The translations under genes were made by a program, and so were the position numbers. A DNA stretch of 34,903 nt from an uncultured Muribaculaceae bacterium (lineage in GTDB: Bacteria > Bacteroidota > Bacteroidia > Bacteroidales > Muribaculaceae). The notes beneath the pieces are model-generated. The model made no database searches, had not been told where the DNA came from, and worked only from the letters and a program-made list of their open reading frames with translations. Numbering within the stretch: position 1 is the first letter of the stretch; each line of letters opens with the position of its first letter. The stretch is from positions 1 to 34,903 of the forward strand of contig CANQRV010000028.1 of the NCBI GenBank assembly GCA_947626355.1. Direction: 5' to 3'. Below, one piece after another: positions 1 through 7,795 of the stretch.

Positions 1-41
1 TCTTTGTAAAGTTACGAAATATCTATGACATTGGCAAATAA

Positions 42-467
42 TCAGTTAGCAATTAACTGAATATCCCTAATTAAACCCAATATATCTTCCACGTTTACAA
101 TGTCTTGCAATTCATAGGTTGCAACCGATGAATTAACAGTGTCAAATTCGTCGGTCGTAACCGATGAATTTGAATCAAGGAAAGACCAGCCTTCATAAAA
201 CAATCTCATTTCCCTCAATTGGGTTTCTCCGTATCCCCTTAAACCGGGAAGAATCTTCCTAAGCCTTTCGCTGATAGCTTTCAATGCCCCGGTTCCCCAT
301 ACTCCGTTTCTTGTGTTTAAAGACACATATTTCCCAATGGCAAAATATGTAAACAGTTGCACCCGATTGACACCCTTTGCAGCTTCATATTGACCTTTCA
401 GAATAGCATTCTTTATGGTTTCAGCCGCATGGTTATATATGTGTGCTATTGCTGTATTCTGTTCCAT
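42..467 (-). CDS. Short DUF1016 N-terminal domain protein (YhcG-like), probably truncated
   Basis: The protein resembles the N-terminal domain of DUF1016/YhcG proteins: a helical start, then IGKYVS, a WGTGALKAISERLRK stretch and LRGYGETQLREMRLFYEGW, the hallmark order of this domain. Known full-length family members are over 300 residues and carry a C-terminal PD-(D/E)XK nuclease domain. Here translation stops at about 142 residues, so no nuclease part is present. I chose the ATG at 467; the in-frame TTG two codons upstream is less likely. It begins 16 bases after the stop of the recombinase fragment at 483 and may once have been co-transcribed with it. A CAAATTTA string (a minus-strand TAAATTTG) lies at 471-478, just before the start, and could be its own -7 element. 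A short internal repeat (SSVTTDEF / SSVATYEL) lies near residue 105. It may be a domain remnant rather than a working protein. Confidence 0.6.
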   Translation of the reverse strand: MEQNTAIAHIYNHAAETIKNAILKGQYEAAKGVNRVQLFTYFAIGKYVSLNTRNGVWGTGALKAISERLRKILPGLRGYGETQLREMRLFYEGWSFLDSNSSVTTDEFDTVNSSVATYELQDIVNVEDILGLIRDIQLIAN

Positions 468-482
468 ATGCAAATTTACTGA

Positions 483-930
483 TTATTTATTGATTGCCGA
501 AATCACAGCCATTATTTGCTCCGGGGTCATACCCTTTAGCAATTCGATTGCCTGCTCCTCTTTTGTCGCTCCTGATTCCTTCGTTGCGGTAGCCGAGGAC
601 TGTTTCTTGGAGAAGACATTGCGTAGCGTTTCATCGGTCTTGGAGGTGTCGAAGCTACCCATGTAACGCTCGGTTGTGGCGAGGTTGCTATGACCAAGGA
701 TATTCTTGATGGCTGATGACTCGGCTCCTGACTCCTGCGCTATATGAGCGAACGAGTGACGGCTGATGTGCATTGACAGTGGCTTTGCTCCCAACCATTT
801 TCTTGGTAAAACGATATTCTCCCTCAAAAAGCATCCCGGTAAATCCAAGATTCTCCTGAAGGGCCTCCACGGCATAGCGATTGTTCAGCACGTTCTGCCG
901 CTCGATATTTGATACAGTTAAGTCGTTCAT
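483..930 (-). pseudogene. Composite remnant: DNA-binding-protein N-terminus joined out of frame to a tyrosine recombinase C-terminus
   Basis: From the ATG at 930 about 46 codons read MNDLTVSNIERQ... to EYRFTKKMV (near 793), resembling the start of short Bacteroidetes DNA-binding proteins. From about 790 a different frame encodes the catalytic end of a phage-type tyrosine recombinase: HISRHSFAH (the H-x-x-R box), LGHSNLATTERYM (the second His and the nucleophile Tyr), then a tail. The SAM-like domain and the first catalytic Arg are absent. The two parts are one frame apart, so neither can continue into the other. I read this as a deletion or recombination scar between two once separate genes. 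The recombinase identification is firm; the identity of the first part is a memory-based resemblance only. Confidence 0.65.
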
Positions 931-934
931 AATG

Positions 935-942
935 CAAAGGTA
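935..942 (-). promoter_or_regulatory. Bacteroidetes -7 element upstream of the composite remnant
   Basis: CAAAGGTA on the plus strand reads TACCTTTG on the minus strand, matching TAnnTTTG, and lies five bases ahead of the ATG at 930. No clear TTTG is seen at the usual upstream distance, so it is supported by the -7 match and position only. Confidence 0.4.
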
Positions 943-1070
943 ATACTTTTATTTTGATTATCAGACATATCGGCCCGTTATCACACAAGGTGACGACAGC
1001 TTCGTCTGAAAGATTTCAAGGTCAGGACAACTGCCTATAGGAATATCGACAGAAAGGCAGGAAGGAGTAT

Positions 1071-1126
1071 TTACCTACAAAACCACAGTTTGTATTTGGC
1101 GATTACCTACAAATCCGCAATTTTTA
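1071..1126. repeat. Tandem pair of 24-bp direct repeats, 32 bp apart
   Basis: Two copies beginning TTACCTACAAA lie at 1071-1094 and 1103-1126 and match at 20 of 24 positions. The start-to-start distance of 32 bp is about three helical turns. The second copy ends four bases before the stop of the TPR/AraC regulator gene. They could be a regulator binding array or a decayed repeat; the sequence alone does not decide. Confidence 0.5.
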
Positions 1127-1129
1127 TGG

Positions 1130-2845
1130 TCAGGTGGTGTGGCGGGTGCGGGCGAGGTGCTGGTAGAGACTCGGCTTGAGGCCCGTCTCCTTGGTGAAGA
1201 CCGTGATGAAGGTGGCCTGCGACTTATAGCCCACACTCTCCGCCACGGCCTTGATCGTGAGATGGCCGTAATGCTCAATGTCTTCCAGCCTCCGCATCGC
1301 CTCCTTCACGCGGTAGCGGTTGAGAAACGCACGGAAATTCATGCCGTATTCCTCATTGATCACCTCCGAGACATAACGGGAGTTGGACTCAATGGCAGCC
1401 GCAAGGCGGTCGATGCTGAAATCGGGGTCGCAATAGAGCTCCGGCTCCTCCATCACGTGGATTATCCTGTCGAGGAGCTTCTCGCGCTGCTCCTTGCTGA
1501 TGAGCAGTCTGCGGGTCGACGGCGCCTCTGCCCCGACCCCGGTCGAAGCATCCGGAGCCGTCTCAGCCGCCTGAGGCGCCGCTGCGGCCGGGGCGGCCGG
1601 GGCGGTCCGCGCCTCCTCCGTCTCCTCCAGACGCTTCTCGAGGGCCGCGATGCGTCCCGTGTATCGCCGCTCGGCGTCGAGCAGCGAGAGGTTGCGCTCG
1701 TAGAGTCCCCACCAGGCGGCCGAGAGGCGTCGCTTCTGCCTCCAGAGAAGCGCCGAGAGGAGCGCTATCACCGCGATGACCGCGAAGAGCGCGATGATCC
1801 ACCCCCTCTGGAGGGCGTTGGCCATATTCAGCGTGCGGATGGTGTAGGCATCGGCGTTCTGCTCGTAGTCGGCCTGCGAGTTCTTGATGAGGTTGAGGGT
1901 CTCGCGGCTGAAGAGTGAGTCGGAGAGGGCGAGGCAGTCCGACTTATACTGGAGGGCCTCCTCGCTGCGCCCGAGACGGTCGTAGATGCGCGCCAGGTCG
2001 CGCAGCGACTCCACAAGGAGATTGTTGTAGTCGTTGGCGCGGGCTGTCTCCACATTGCCGTGGAGATAGACGAGCGCAGAGTCGAGACTTCCCGTATGCT
2101 CGTAGGCATGCGCGATATAGGAATTTGCCGATGCCGCACACAGCGGCGAGGCGAGCGAGTCGCGGGCGAACGCAGCCGCCAGCCTGAACATGGCGATGGC
2201 TTCGGCATGGTGTCCCTCCATCTCGTCGAGAAGGCCGCGGTTGAGGAGCAGGTCGTATCTCGAGCGGCCGTCGGATATGCGTAGGTCGCGGTAGAGTTTG
2301 AAGTATTTTTTCGACGAGTCGGCGTTTTCCTTGAGATAATACGCATAGAAGAGATTGTTGTAGGCCACCGGAAGATATCTGTGGGCCTCGTCGTCGGCCA
2401 CAGCCGAGAGGGCCTTGCGGTAGAACATTATTCCTGTGTCGATATCGTCGGTCTCCGAGAAGACATTGCCGATATTGATGTAGATGGATGGGAGGCGGTC
2501 GGCAAGGCCCTCCTTCTCTGCGATGCCGCGGGCGCGGAGGTATTCCTGCATCGCCTCGGCGTGCCTCTCGCGCTGGTAGAGGATATGGCCGCGGTGCTGA
2601 TGGGCCAGGGAGAACAGTCGCCGCGAGGATGAGCCGTCGTCGCGGGAGCAGAGGGCGGTGAAGGCCGCCAGCGCCTCGTCGAGGTCGTCGCGGTCGTAGG
2701 CCGCCTCCCCGAGCCTGAAAAGGGAGTCGGTGGAAATGGCCTCCAACGACACCGGCACGGGAGGGGCCTCTTTCCCGGAAGCGGAGAAGAGTCGGCACGC
2801 GAGCGCCAGTGTCAGCAGGATGATATGTAGATGCAGTCGTGGCAT
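1130..2845 (-). CDS. TPR - transmembrane - AraC-type HTH sensor regulator
   Basis: A one-protein sensor and transcription factor. A signal or anchor segment (HIILLTLALACRLFSASG) is followed by TPR-like helical repeats over roughly residues 45-330, for example DRDDLDEALAAF and LGRSEEALQYKSDCLALSDSLF. A strong membrane helix near 350-370 (IIALFAVIAVIALLSALLW) leads into a coiled-coil stretch, an Ala/Pro-rich linker, and a C-terminal AraC-type domain with both helix-turn-helix units (DRLAAAIESNSRYVSEVINEEYG and AVAESVGYKSQATF). The layout suggests periplasmic TPRs and a cytoplasmic DNA-binding domain, as in many Bacteroidales regulators. I chose the ATG at 2845 because the promoter at 2861-2891 would overlap the earlier in-frame TTG. 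It is divergent from the T9SS adhesin-like gene at 3059, a possible target. The signal it senses is unknown. Confidence 0.85.
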   Translation of the reverse strand: MPRLHLHIILLTLALACRLFSASGKEAPPVPVSLEAISTDSLFRLGEAAYDRDDLDEALAAFTALCSRDDGSSSRRLFSLAHQHRGHILYQRERHAEAMQEYLRARGIAEKEGLADRLPSIYINIGNVFSETDDIDTGIMFYRKALSAVADDEAHRYLPVAYNNLFYAYYLKENADSSKKYFKLYRDLRISDGRSRYDLLLNRGLLDEMEGHHAEAIAMFRLAAAFARDSLASPLCAASANSYIAHAYEHTGSLDSALVYLHGNVETARANDYNNLLVESLRDLARIYDRLGRSEEALQYKSDCLALSDSLFSRETLNLIKNSQADYEQNADAYTIRTLNMANALQRGWIIALFAVIAVIALLSALLWRQKRRLSAAWWGLYERNLSLLDAERRYTGRIAALEKRLEETEEARTAPAAPAAAAPQAAETAPDASTGVGAEAPSTRRLLISKEQREKLLDRIIHVMEEPELYCDPDFSIDRLAAAIESNSRYVSEVINEEYGMNFRAFLNRYRVKEAMRRLEDIEHYGHLTIKAVAESVGYKSQATFITVFTKETGLKPSLYQHLARTRHTT

Positions 2846-2860
2846 AACCGAAGTGTGCGG

Positions 2861-2891
2861 CAAATTTAATCAAATCAACCGTAATAACAAA
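2861..2891 (-). promoter_or_regulatory. Promoter of the TPR/AraC regulator
   Basis: On the minus strand TTTG (2888-2891) and TAAATTTG (2861-2868) are separated by 19 bases, matching the Bacteroidetes -33/-7 arrangement. Transcription would begin near 2855, about ten bases before the ATG at 2845, which argues against the TTG at 2863. Confidence 0.7.
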
Positions 2892-3015
2892 ATAAGAGGG
2901 GGGAGTGTGGACGCGCCGGGCATTACGGAATCGGGAAAACGCCCCAAATGATTATGAATTCGCGAATCCGTAAGCGTTTTCAGGAGATTACGCGGGCCGT
3001 GGATTGGAAATCACG

Positions 3016-3023
3016 TATATTTG
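3016..3023 (+). promoter_or_regulatory. -7 element of the T9SS adhesin-like gene
   Basis: TATATTTG matches TAnnTTTG and sits 35 bases before the ATG at 3059. No convincing TTTG occurs 19-21 bases upstream, so the promoter may need an activator; the divergently encoded AraC-type regulator is a natural candidate (inference). Confidence 0.55.
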
Positions 3024-3058
3024 CGAAAAAAATCAAAGCACCAAACATCATCTACACT

Positions 3059-5260
3059 ATGAAGCAATTCTACAAAGACACAATCGTAATGGCGGCCGCA
3101 GCAGCCATGACATCGGTGTGGGGCGCGGCATATGCGGAGCCGGCCACACCTTCGGGCCTGGAGGCCGGAGTCACCGGAACGCGCGTTGAGCTCAGCTGGA
3201 GCAACGGAGACGCAGGCGAGACCCTTCTCGACTGTGGATTCGAGGAGGAGGCGTTTGCGCCTGAAGGATGGTCGGCACGTGTGACCAACGATTATGCCTA
3301 TCTATGCTCGTGGTTTCATTATCCAAGCGACGACTTCCTCCAGACAGGCAACTACACCGACTATATACACACAGGAGAGGGGAGCGCCATGCTCTATTTC
3401 GACATCTACGCCATGAACGGCGACCACGATGCCGCCCAGGACGAATGGCTCATCACTCCCTCCCTGGAGAATGCCTCCTATCTTGAGCTTTATTACTACA
3501 TCGACCCTACCATTCTGGAATATGGCGCCGACGAGGCGTTTCCCGACCATTACTACATCAAAGTGAGCCACGACGGCGGAGAGACCTGGGAGACGATATG
3601 GGATGCCCGCTATGATGCCGCGTCCACGCTGGGCTGGCACAGCCTCGCGCTCCCCTTGGGCTCGGGACCATCGGCCATGGTGGCTTTCCAGGGAGTCAGC
3701 GACACCGCCGAGATGGTGCATTTCCTCTGGGCCCTCGACGACGTCAGGATCAGCTCCTCACGTTCAGGCGCGGAGAAGGTAGACGGCTATACGATCCGCC
3801 TCGACGGCAATGTGATCGCGGAGCACGTGACAAGCCTTGAATATACCGACAGGAGCCCCAAGACACCGGGCACACACGTCTATGAGGTGTTTGCGGAATC
3901 AGACGGGAGACTGTCGACCGCGGCCACGCGGGAGGTCACCATCGAGGAAATCAAGCTTCTCCCCCCGACGGGAGTCTCCGTAGAGGCGGCACCCGATGAA
4001 AACGACGAATCATCCTATATCATATCCCTCAGCTGGGAAGCTCCCCAGGGAGTCATAGCGCCGGCATACTACAATGTGTATTGCGACGGTATGGAGGTGG
4101 GCACCATGATCGAGGACACTTCCCTCGAATACTGGGGCTATACGAAAGGTATCTACGACTTCCGCGTGGCCGCCGTGTATGAGGATCCCGACGGCGAATC
4201 GGAGCGCGTGGGACGCCGTATAGCAATCGACACCCGCTACAACGCCCGCAATCTCCAGGCCTCCGTCCAGGGCGCCAATGTGGCACTCACATGGGAGACG
4301 CCCGAGGAGGAAAGCCATCAGGTGGCCGGCTATGAGATCTGGCGCGCCGACACGATGCTCGCCGACGCCGCCCAGGACCTCGCCTTCACCGACTCCGGCA
4401 TGGCGGAGGGAATCTACCGCTATTACGTCACCGCAGTCTATACCGACGGAGTGAAGGCCCTGCCGGCATATGTCGATGTTGAATACGGCGAACCGGCGCC
4501 GCGCGCCCTCCCGCTGTCCGAAAATTTCGACTCCGGCCATCTGCCCGCCGACTGGACTCTCGAGAATCTCTGGGAGAACACGCCGGAAAGCTATCTCTGG
4601 CAGTTCGGAGATCCCAACGGCATCGGAGTGGCAGGCGACGGTTTCGACAAAGGCTTCGCATCGATCGACTGCATCAACAGCGGATTCTATTCCCTCGACG
4701 GCGCTCTGGTGAGCCCGGCCATCGACATAGCCGGCTGCGACAGCGATGAGCTTGCCGTGACATTCTCCTATGACTATGCCTCCACAGGCTTCGACTCGGA
4801 GGCCACTCTGGAAATAGAGACCGACGGAAGCGGCGAATGGACGCCTGTGGTCTCCCTCGGCTCCTACGACCCGGAGGCGACAGAAGGATTCGCGCCCGAG
4901 ACAGCCACCTTCCCTCTCGGGGAATACGCCGGCCAGTCGGCGACGATCCGTCTGAGATGGCACTACTGCGGAATGATGGACTATCATCTGGCTATCGACA
5001 ACGTGACGGTGACCGACGCAGGAAACGGCATCGAGACGGTAAGGGACGGTGGAATAAGTGTGGTCAGAGACGGAGGTGTGATTAAGGTCTCGTCACCCTA
5101 CGGATTAGGAGCCGTCAGCGTCTACAACGCCCAGGGAAGAATCATAATGGCCATCGACGCGCAGGGCGCCGGCTCGACGACACTGCCGGTGGACGGAGAA
5201 GGTATACTTATCGTGAAGGCCTCGTCTCCTTCCGGCTCAAGGACGGTGAAAGTGATGTGA
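3059..5260 (+). CDS. Secreted choice-of-anchor-J / fibronectin III protein with T9SS-type C-terminus
   Basis: The ATG at 3059 gives a signal peptide (MKQFYKDTIVMAAAAAMTSV..AYA); an upstream in-frame ATG at 2948 would bury it. After the signal comes a jelly-roll, choice-of-anchor-J-like domain with the typical DEWLITPSLE, YYIKVSHDGGETWETIWD and FLWALDDVRIS signatures. Fibronectin III-like repeats follow in the middle (GYTIRLDGN..., YYNVYCDGMEVG, GYEIWRADTM). A second J-like domain follows (LSENFDSGHLPADWTL ... YHLAIDNVTV). The last 60 or so residues (VSVYNAQGRIIM ... GSRTVKVM) look like a T9SS type A sorting domain, so the protein is predicted to be exported and attached to or released from the cell surface. 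It resembles the protein at 13288-17304 in domain plan. A role in adhesion or binding of host or food polymers is inferred. Confidence 0.8.
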   Translation: MKQFYKDTIVMAAAAAMTSVWGAAYAEPATPSGLEAGVTGTRVELSWSNGDAGETLLDCGFEEEAFAPEGWSARVTNDYAYLCSWFHYPSDDFLQTGNYTDYIHTGEGSAMLYFDIYAMNGDHDAAQDEWLITPSLENASYLELYYYIDPTILEYGADEAFPDHYYIKVSHDGGETWETIWDARYDAASTLGWHSLALPLGSGPSAMVAFQGVSDTAEMVHFLWALDDVRISSSRSGAEKVDGYTIRLDGNVIAEHVTSLEYTDRSPKTPGTHVYEVFAESDGRLSTAATREVTIEEIKLLPPTGVSVEAAPDENDESSYIISLSWEAPQGVIAPAYYNVYCDGMEVGTMIEDTSLEYWGYTKGIYDFRVAAVYEDPDGESERVGRRIAIDTRYNARNLQASVQGANVALTWETPEEESHQVAGYEIWRADTMLADAAQDLAFTDSGMAEGIYRYYVTAVYTDGVKALPAYVDVEYGEPAPRALPLSENFDSGHLPADWTLENLWENTPESYLWQFGDPNGIGVAGDGFDKGFASIDCINSGFYSLDGALVSPAIDIAGCDSDELAVTFSYDYASTGFDSEATLEIETDGSGEWTPVVSLGSYDPEATEGFAPETATFPLGEYAGQSATIRLRWHYCGMMDYHLAIDNVTVTDAGNGIETVRDGGISVVRDGGVIKVSSPYGLGAVSVYNAQGRIIMAIDAQGAGSTTLPVDGEGILIVKASSPSGSRTVKVM

Positions 5261-5285
5261 ATGAGACACCTGTGAACATTCTATA

Positions 5286-5293
5286 TATATTTG
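5286..5293 (+). promoter_or_regulatory. -7 element ahead of the DUF5119/fimbrillin pair
   Basis: TATATTTG matches TAnnTTTG. Transcription would start around 5298-5300, inside the left arm of the palindrome at 5297-5328, leaving a leader of about 160 bases before the ATG at 5462. No clear upstream TTTG is visible. Within the leader a 15-bp direct repeat (ACGGGAGCCGG..) occurs at 5390-5404 and 5412-5426, with one mismatch. Confidence 0.5.
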
Positions 5294-5296
5294 TGC

Positions 5297-5328
5297 GAAT
5301 CCCCCGCGGCGGCCGCCGCGGGGGATTC
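5297..5328. terminator. 32-bp perfect palindrome: possible terminator and/or 5' mRNA hairpin
   Basis: GAATCCCCCGCGGCGG is followed directly by its exact reverse complement, centred at 5312/5313. It lies 37 bases after the stop at 5260, so it can act as a transcription barrier for the preceding gene, though there is no T-tract on either side. It also lies just downstream of the -7 element at 5286-5293 and would form the extreme 5' end of the next transcript. Confidence 0.55.
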
Positions 5329-5461
5329 CGTCGTCTTGCGCGCTCCAACGCAGAGACAGAACTTTTGATTCCCGGCGTTTGTTTACACAACGGGAGCCGG
5401 GGCCGTCCCTTACGGGAGCCGGAGCCACGGTTCCACATCGGTTTCACATAGTCAACCCGTA

Positions 5462-6412
5462 ATGTCAGCCCATACAAGGATATATCTGATGGCATCAGCC
5501 TCGGCGGCGTTGCTTGGCATCATGACATCGTGCATCTACGATGACATACGTCCATGCGACGATAAGGTCGAGTTCACGATCGTCACCGACTGGAGATACG
5601 CCCCTGACGCCAGGCCGGAGGGTATGGCCTACATGTTCTTCCGCCGTGGAGTAGCCTCTCCCTGGCGATTCGATTTTCCATCAGGAGAAGCGGGGAAAGT
5701 GGCGCTTGAGGCCGGCGAATATGATTTCGTGACGTTTAACGACGACACTTCCGACATAATCTTTAAGGATGGAAGCCACGGCATGCCGTTTGTCACCACG
5801 GCAATGCGCCGTGAGACGGTCGGCGACGAGGATATGGACCTTTATGAGGCTCCCGACATGATGTGGTCGGCCTTCATGGCGCCGGTCGTGGTGGATCCCT
5901 CGGGAATCGGATATGAGGCCACGCCCGGAGATGACAGAGGCAGGGATCCCTACAGTCTTGTAGTGAAGCCGCGCCGGATCACCCCCGTCTACACGGTCAG
6001 GATCCTGCATGTCGGCAACCTTCAGGGAGTGGCGGCCATGAAGGGGATCATATCCGGCATGTCGCCCGGCATCGACCTTTACAGGATGGAGAAACAAGGC
6101 GAAGGGGTCGGGGTCTCGTTCAGTCCTCAGATTGCCGCCGACTCCACCGTCGCGGCGAGATTCTGCACTTTCGGCGTATCACAGACGCACGGCAACGCCA
6201 ACCGGCTCCGCCTTTATTTCAGGCTGTCTGACAACAGTATTCAGAGCCGTGACTACGATGTCGGCGCCACCGTGGCATCGGCGCCCGACCCGATGAATGT
6301 GGAGATCGTGATCGACAGCATATCCCTCCCTTACTCGCCGCCGGCGGAAAGCGGCGCCTTCGATCCCTCGGTGGCCGGATGGAGCACAGTGGTGGTGAAC
6401 TATGGCACATGA
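5462..6412 (+). CDS. DUF5119 family lipoprotein, fimbrial-type
   Basis: The N-terminus is a lipoprotein signal: hydrophobic ASASAALLGIMTSC with the lipidated Cys at residue 24. The mature part begins with a Cys-containing YDDIRPC motif, then an extended beta-rich region (VEFTIVTDWRYAPDARPEGMAYMFF), which fits the DUF5119 family of Bacteroidales surface lipoproteins. Such proteins are related in fold and context to Mfa2/FimB-type fimbrial anchors. It is followed 80 bases later by a fimbrillin on the same strand with no terminator between, so the two probably form one transcript. A role as anchor or accessory subunit of a fimbria is inferred from this pairing. The ATG at 5462 overlaps a TAATG string; the Met at residue 10 would also keep the lipobox. 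Confidence 0.75.
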   Translation: MSAHTRIYLMASASAALLGIMTSCIYDDIRPCDDKVEFTIVTDWRYAPDARPEGMAYMFFRRGVASPWRFDFPSGEAGKVALEAGEYDFVTFNDDTSDIIFKDGSHGMPFVTTAMRRETVGDEDMDLYEAPDMMWSAFMAPVVVDPSGIGYEATPGDDRGRDPYSLVVKPRRITPVYTVRILHVGNLQGVAAMKGIISGMSPGIDLYRMEKQGEGVGVSFSPQIAADSTVAARFCTFGVSQTHGNANRLRLYFRLSDNSIQSRDYDVGATVASAPDPMNVEIVIDSISLPYSPPAESGAFDPSVAGWSTVVVNYGT

Positions 6413-6492
6413 TACGGCGTTGATATTAAAAGCCATGGCAGCATCGCATAAGGACTTCCCCGTTATGGTCTCAGCTGCCGGCTCCGAGGATT

Positions 6493-7527
6493 ATGAAAAA
6501 GACATTTATCGCACTTCTTCCACTCGCAGCGCTCGCCACGGGCTGCTCCGACAACCAGCAGCCTGATCCCGGCCCGTCTGCCACAGGCCACGAGATAGGT
6601 TTCTACGCCACGGCTCCCAAAGGGACACGCGCGGCCTCCACCACTACAGCAACGCTCCAGGACTTCCTAGTGTATGCCTACACCGACACCTCCGTGATAA
6701 TGGACGGAGTGACCGTGAGACGCGATGGAGGCTCATGGACATATTCACCCGCGGTGTACTGGCCCGGGGTTCCTGTGGACTTCTACGCTGTCAGCCCAGC
6801 CTCCGGAGCCTGGAGAAGCCAGTCGTCCGGCGAAAGCGACAACAATCCGGTCGCAAGACTCACCTGCGGGGCCACCGATTATCTCTATGCCGTGACTCTC
6901 GACCAGGTGGAAAGCCCGGCTCCCGTGCCGCTCACCTTCCGCCATGCCATGAGCAAGGTGACGGTAATGCTCTCGAGCACAAGCAACCGATATACCGTGG
7001 AGGTATATCACGTATCGCTCAACAACATCTCGCTCAGCGGCGACTTCACGATGCCGCAGCACAACACTTCCGACAGCGGGGGCCCCGGCAAATGGGACGG
7101 CCTCTCGGCGCCCGGCAAGACGCTCACATATTATGATATCGACGGAGCCGCGGCTACGCTGACCCCTACCCCCGTCGACCTCACCGAGGGAAATCTCAAC
7201 ACCTCATATTTCGTGCCGCAGGCCCTTCAGAAGCTGGCCTATTCCCCCTCATCCGGCTTCACGGGAAGCTTCATGCAGATCGACTGTATAATAAAGGACA
7301 AGGCCACCGGAGAAAAGGTGTGGCCCAACGAGTATACTCCAGAATACCTCCTCGTGGAGCAGACGGACTGCGGACGTATGCTCTTCCCGCTCTCCACTCC
7401 GGCGGTGGCGTCGTGGCAGCAGGGCTACTCTTATATCTACAACGTGGTGATCAACAATACATATACTGTCGACACCATAGGCTTCGCCCCCGTAGTGGAG
7501 GATTATGTCGTGACCCAGCCGTTCTGA
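6493..7527 (+). CDS. Fimbrillin family lipoprotein (Mfa/FimA-like)
   Basis: A lipoprotein signal peptide (MKKTFIALLPLAALATGC, lipid Cys at 18) leads into the characteristic fimbrillin start: HEIGFYATAPKGTRAAS, then FLVYAYTDTSV, SPAVYWPGVPVDFYAVSP and FRHAMSKVTVML. In this family an N-terminal strand after an Arg or Lys is removed and subunits polymerise by donor-strand exchange; R46 followed by Ala is a plausible processing point. The C-terminus ends in a beta-strand run (YIYNVVINNTYTVDTIGFAPVVEDY) as is usual. The length of 344 is normal. It lies downstream of the DUF5119 lipoprotein, with a strong hairpin after it at 7555-7587. The likely role is a subunit of a surface fimbria. Confidence 0.85.
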   Translation: MKKTFIALLPLAALATGCSDNQQPDPGPSATGHEIGFYATAPKGTRAASTTTATLQDFLVYAYTDTSVIMDGVTVRRDGGSWTYSPAVYWPGVPVDFYAVSPASGAWRSQSSGESDNNPVARLTCGATDYLYAVTLDQVESPAPVPLTFRHAMSKVTVMLSSTSNRYTVEVYHVSLNNISLSGDFTMPQHNTSDSGGPGKWDGLSAPGKTLTYYDIDGAAATLTPTPVDLTEGNLNTSYFVPQALQKLAYSPSSGFTGSFMQIDCIIKDKATGEKVWPNEYTPEYLLVEQTDCGRMLFPLSTPAVASWQQGYSYIYNVVINNTYTVDTIGFAPVVEDYVVTQPF

Positions 7528-7554
7528 CGAGCGCCCTGCAGTCTGAGTCATGAA

Positions 7555-7587
7555 CCGGGAGGCCATACCTATCGTATGGCCTCCCGG
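7555..7587 (+). terminator. Hairpin terminator after the fimbrillin gene
   Basis: A perfect 14-bp stem (CCGGGAGGCCATAC, 7555-7568; partner 7574-7587) closes a 5-base loop 27 bases after the fimbrillin stop. The T-tract is poor. The following 208 bases up to 7795 hold no gene; they become strongly AT-rich toward the next ATG, but I could not identify a clean TAnnTTTG promoter there. Confidence 0.65.
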
Positions 7588-7795
7588 CTGTACATCCGGT
7601 CGATGACCCGCCGCAGACGTTGCTCCGCATGCCGGTGATTAAATCCGGTTACAACAGAAAGACTTCCGAAAGGGGCGATTTGTTCACAGATTGACAGCGA
7701 TTGGAAATTTTTATTAAAATTTTTACACCATTTGCCGTTTGGGATTGTTATAATATTTAAAATGCATTAATAAATCTGTAAAATGGTTATTTAAT

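Noticed and set aside
2948..3058. Upstream in-frame start for the T9SS adhesin-like gene
   Set aside because: It precedes the -7 element at 3016-3023 and would put 37 charged residues before an obvious signal peptide.
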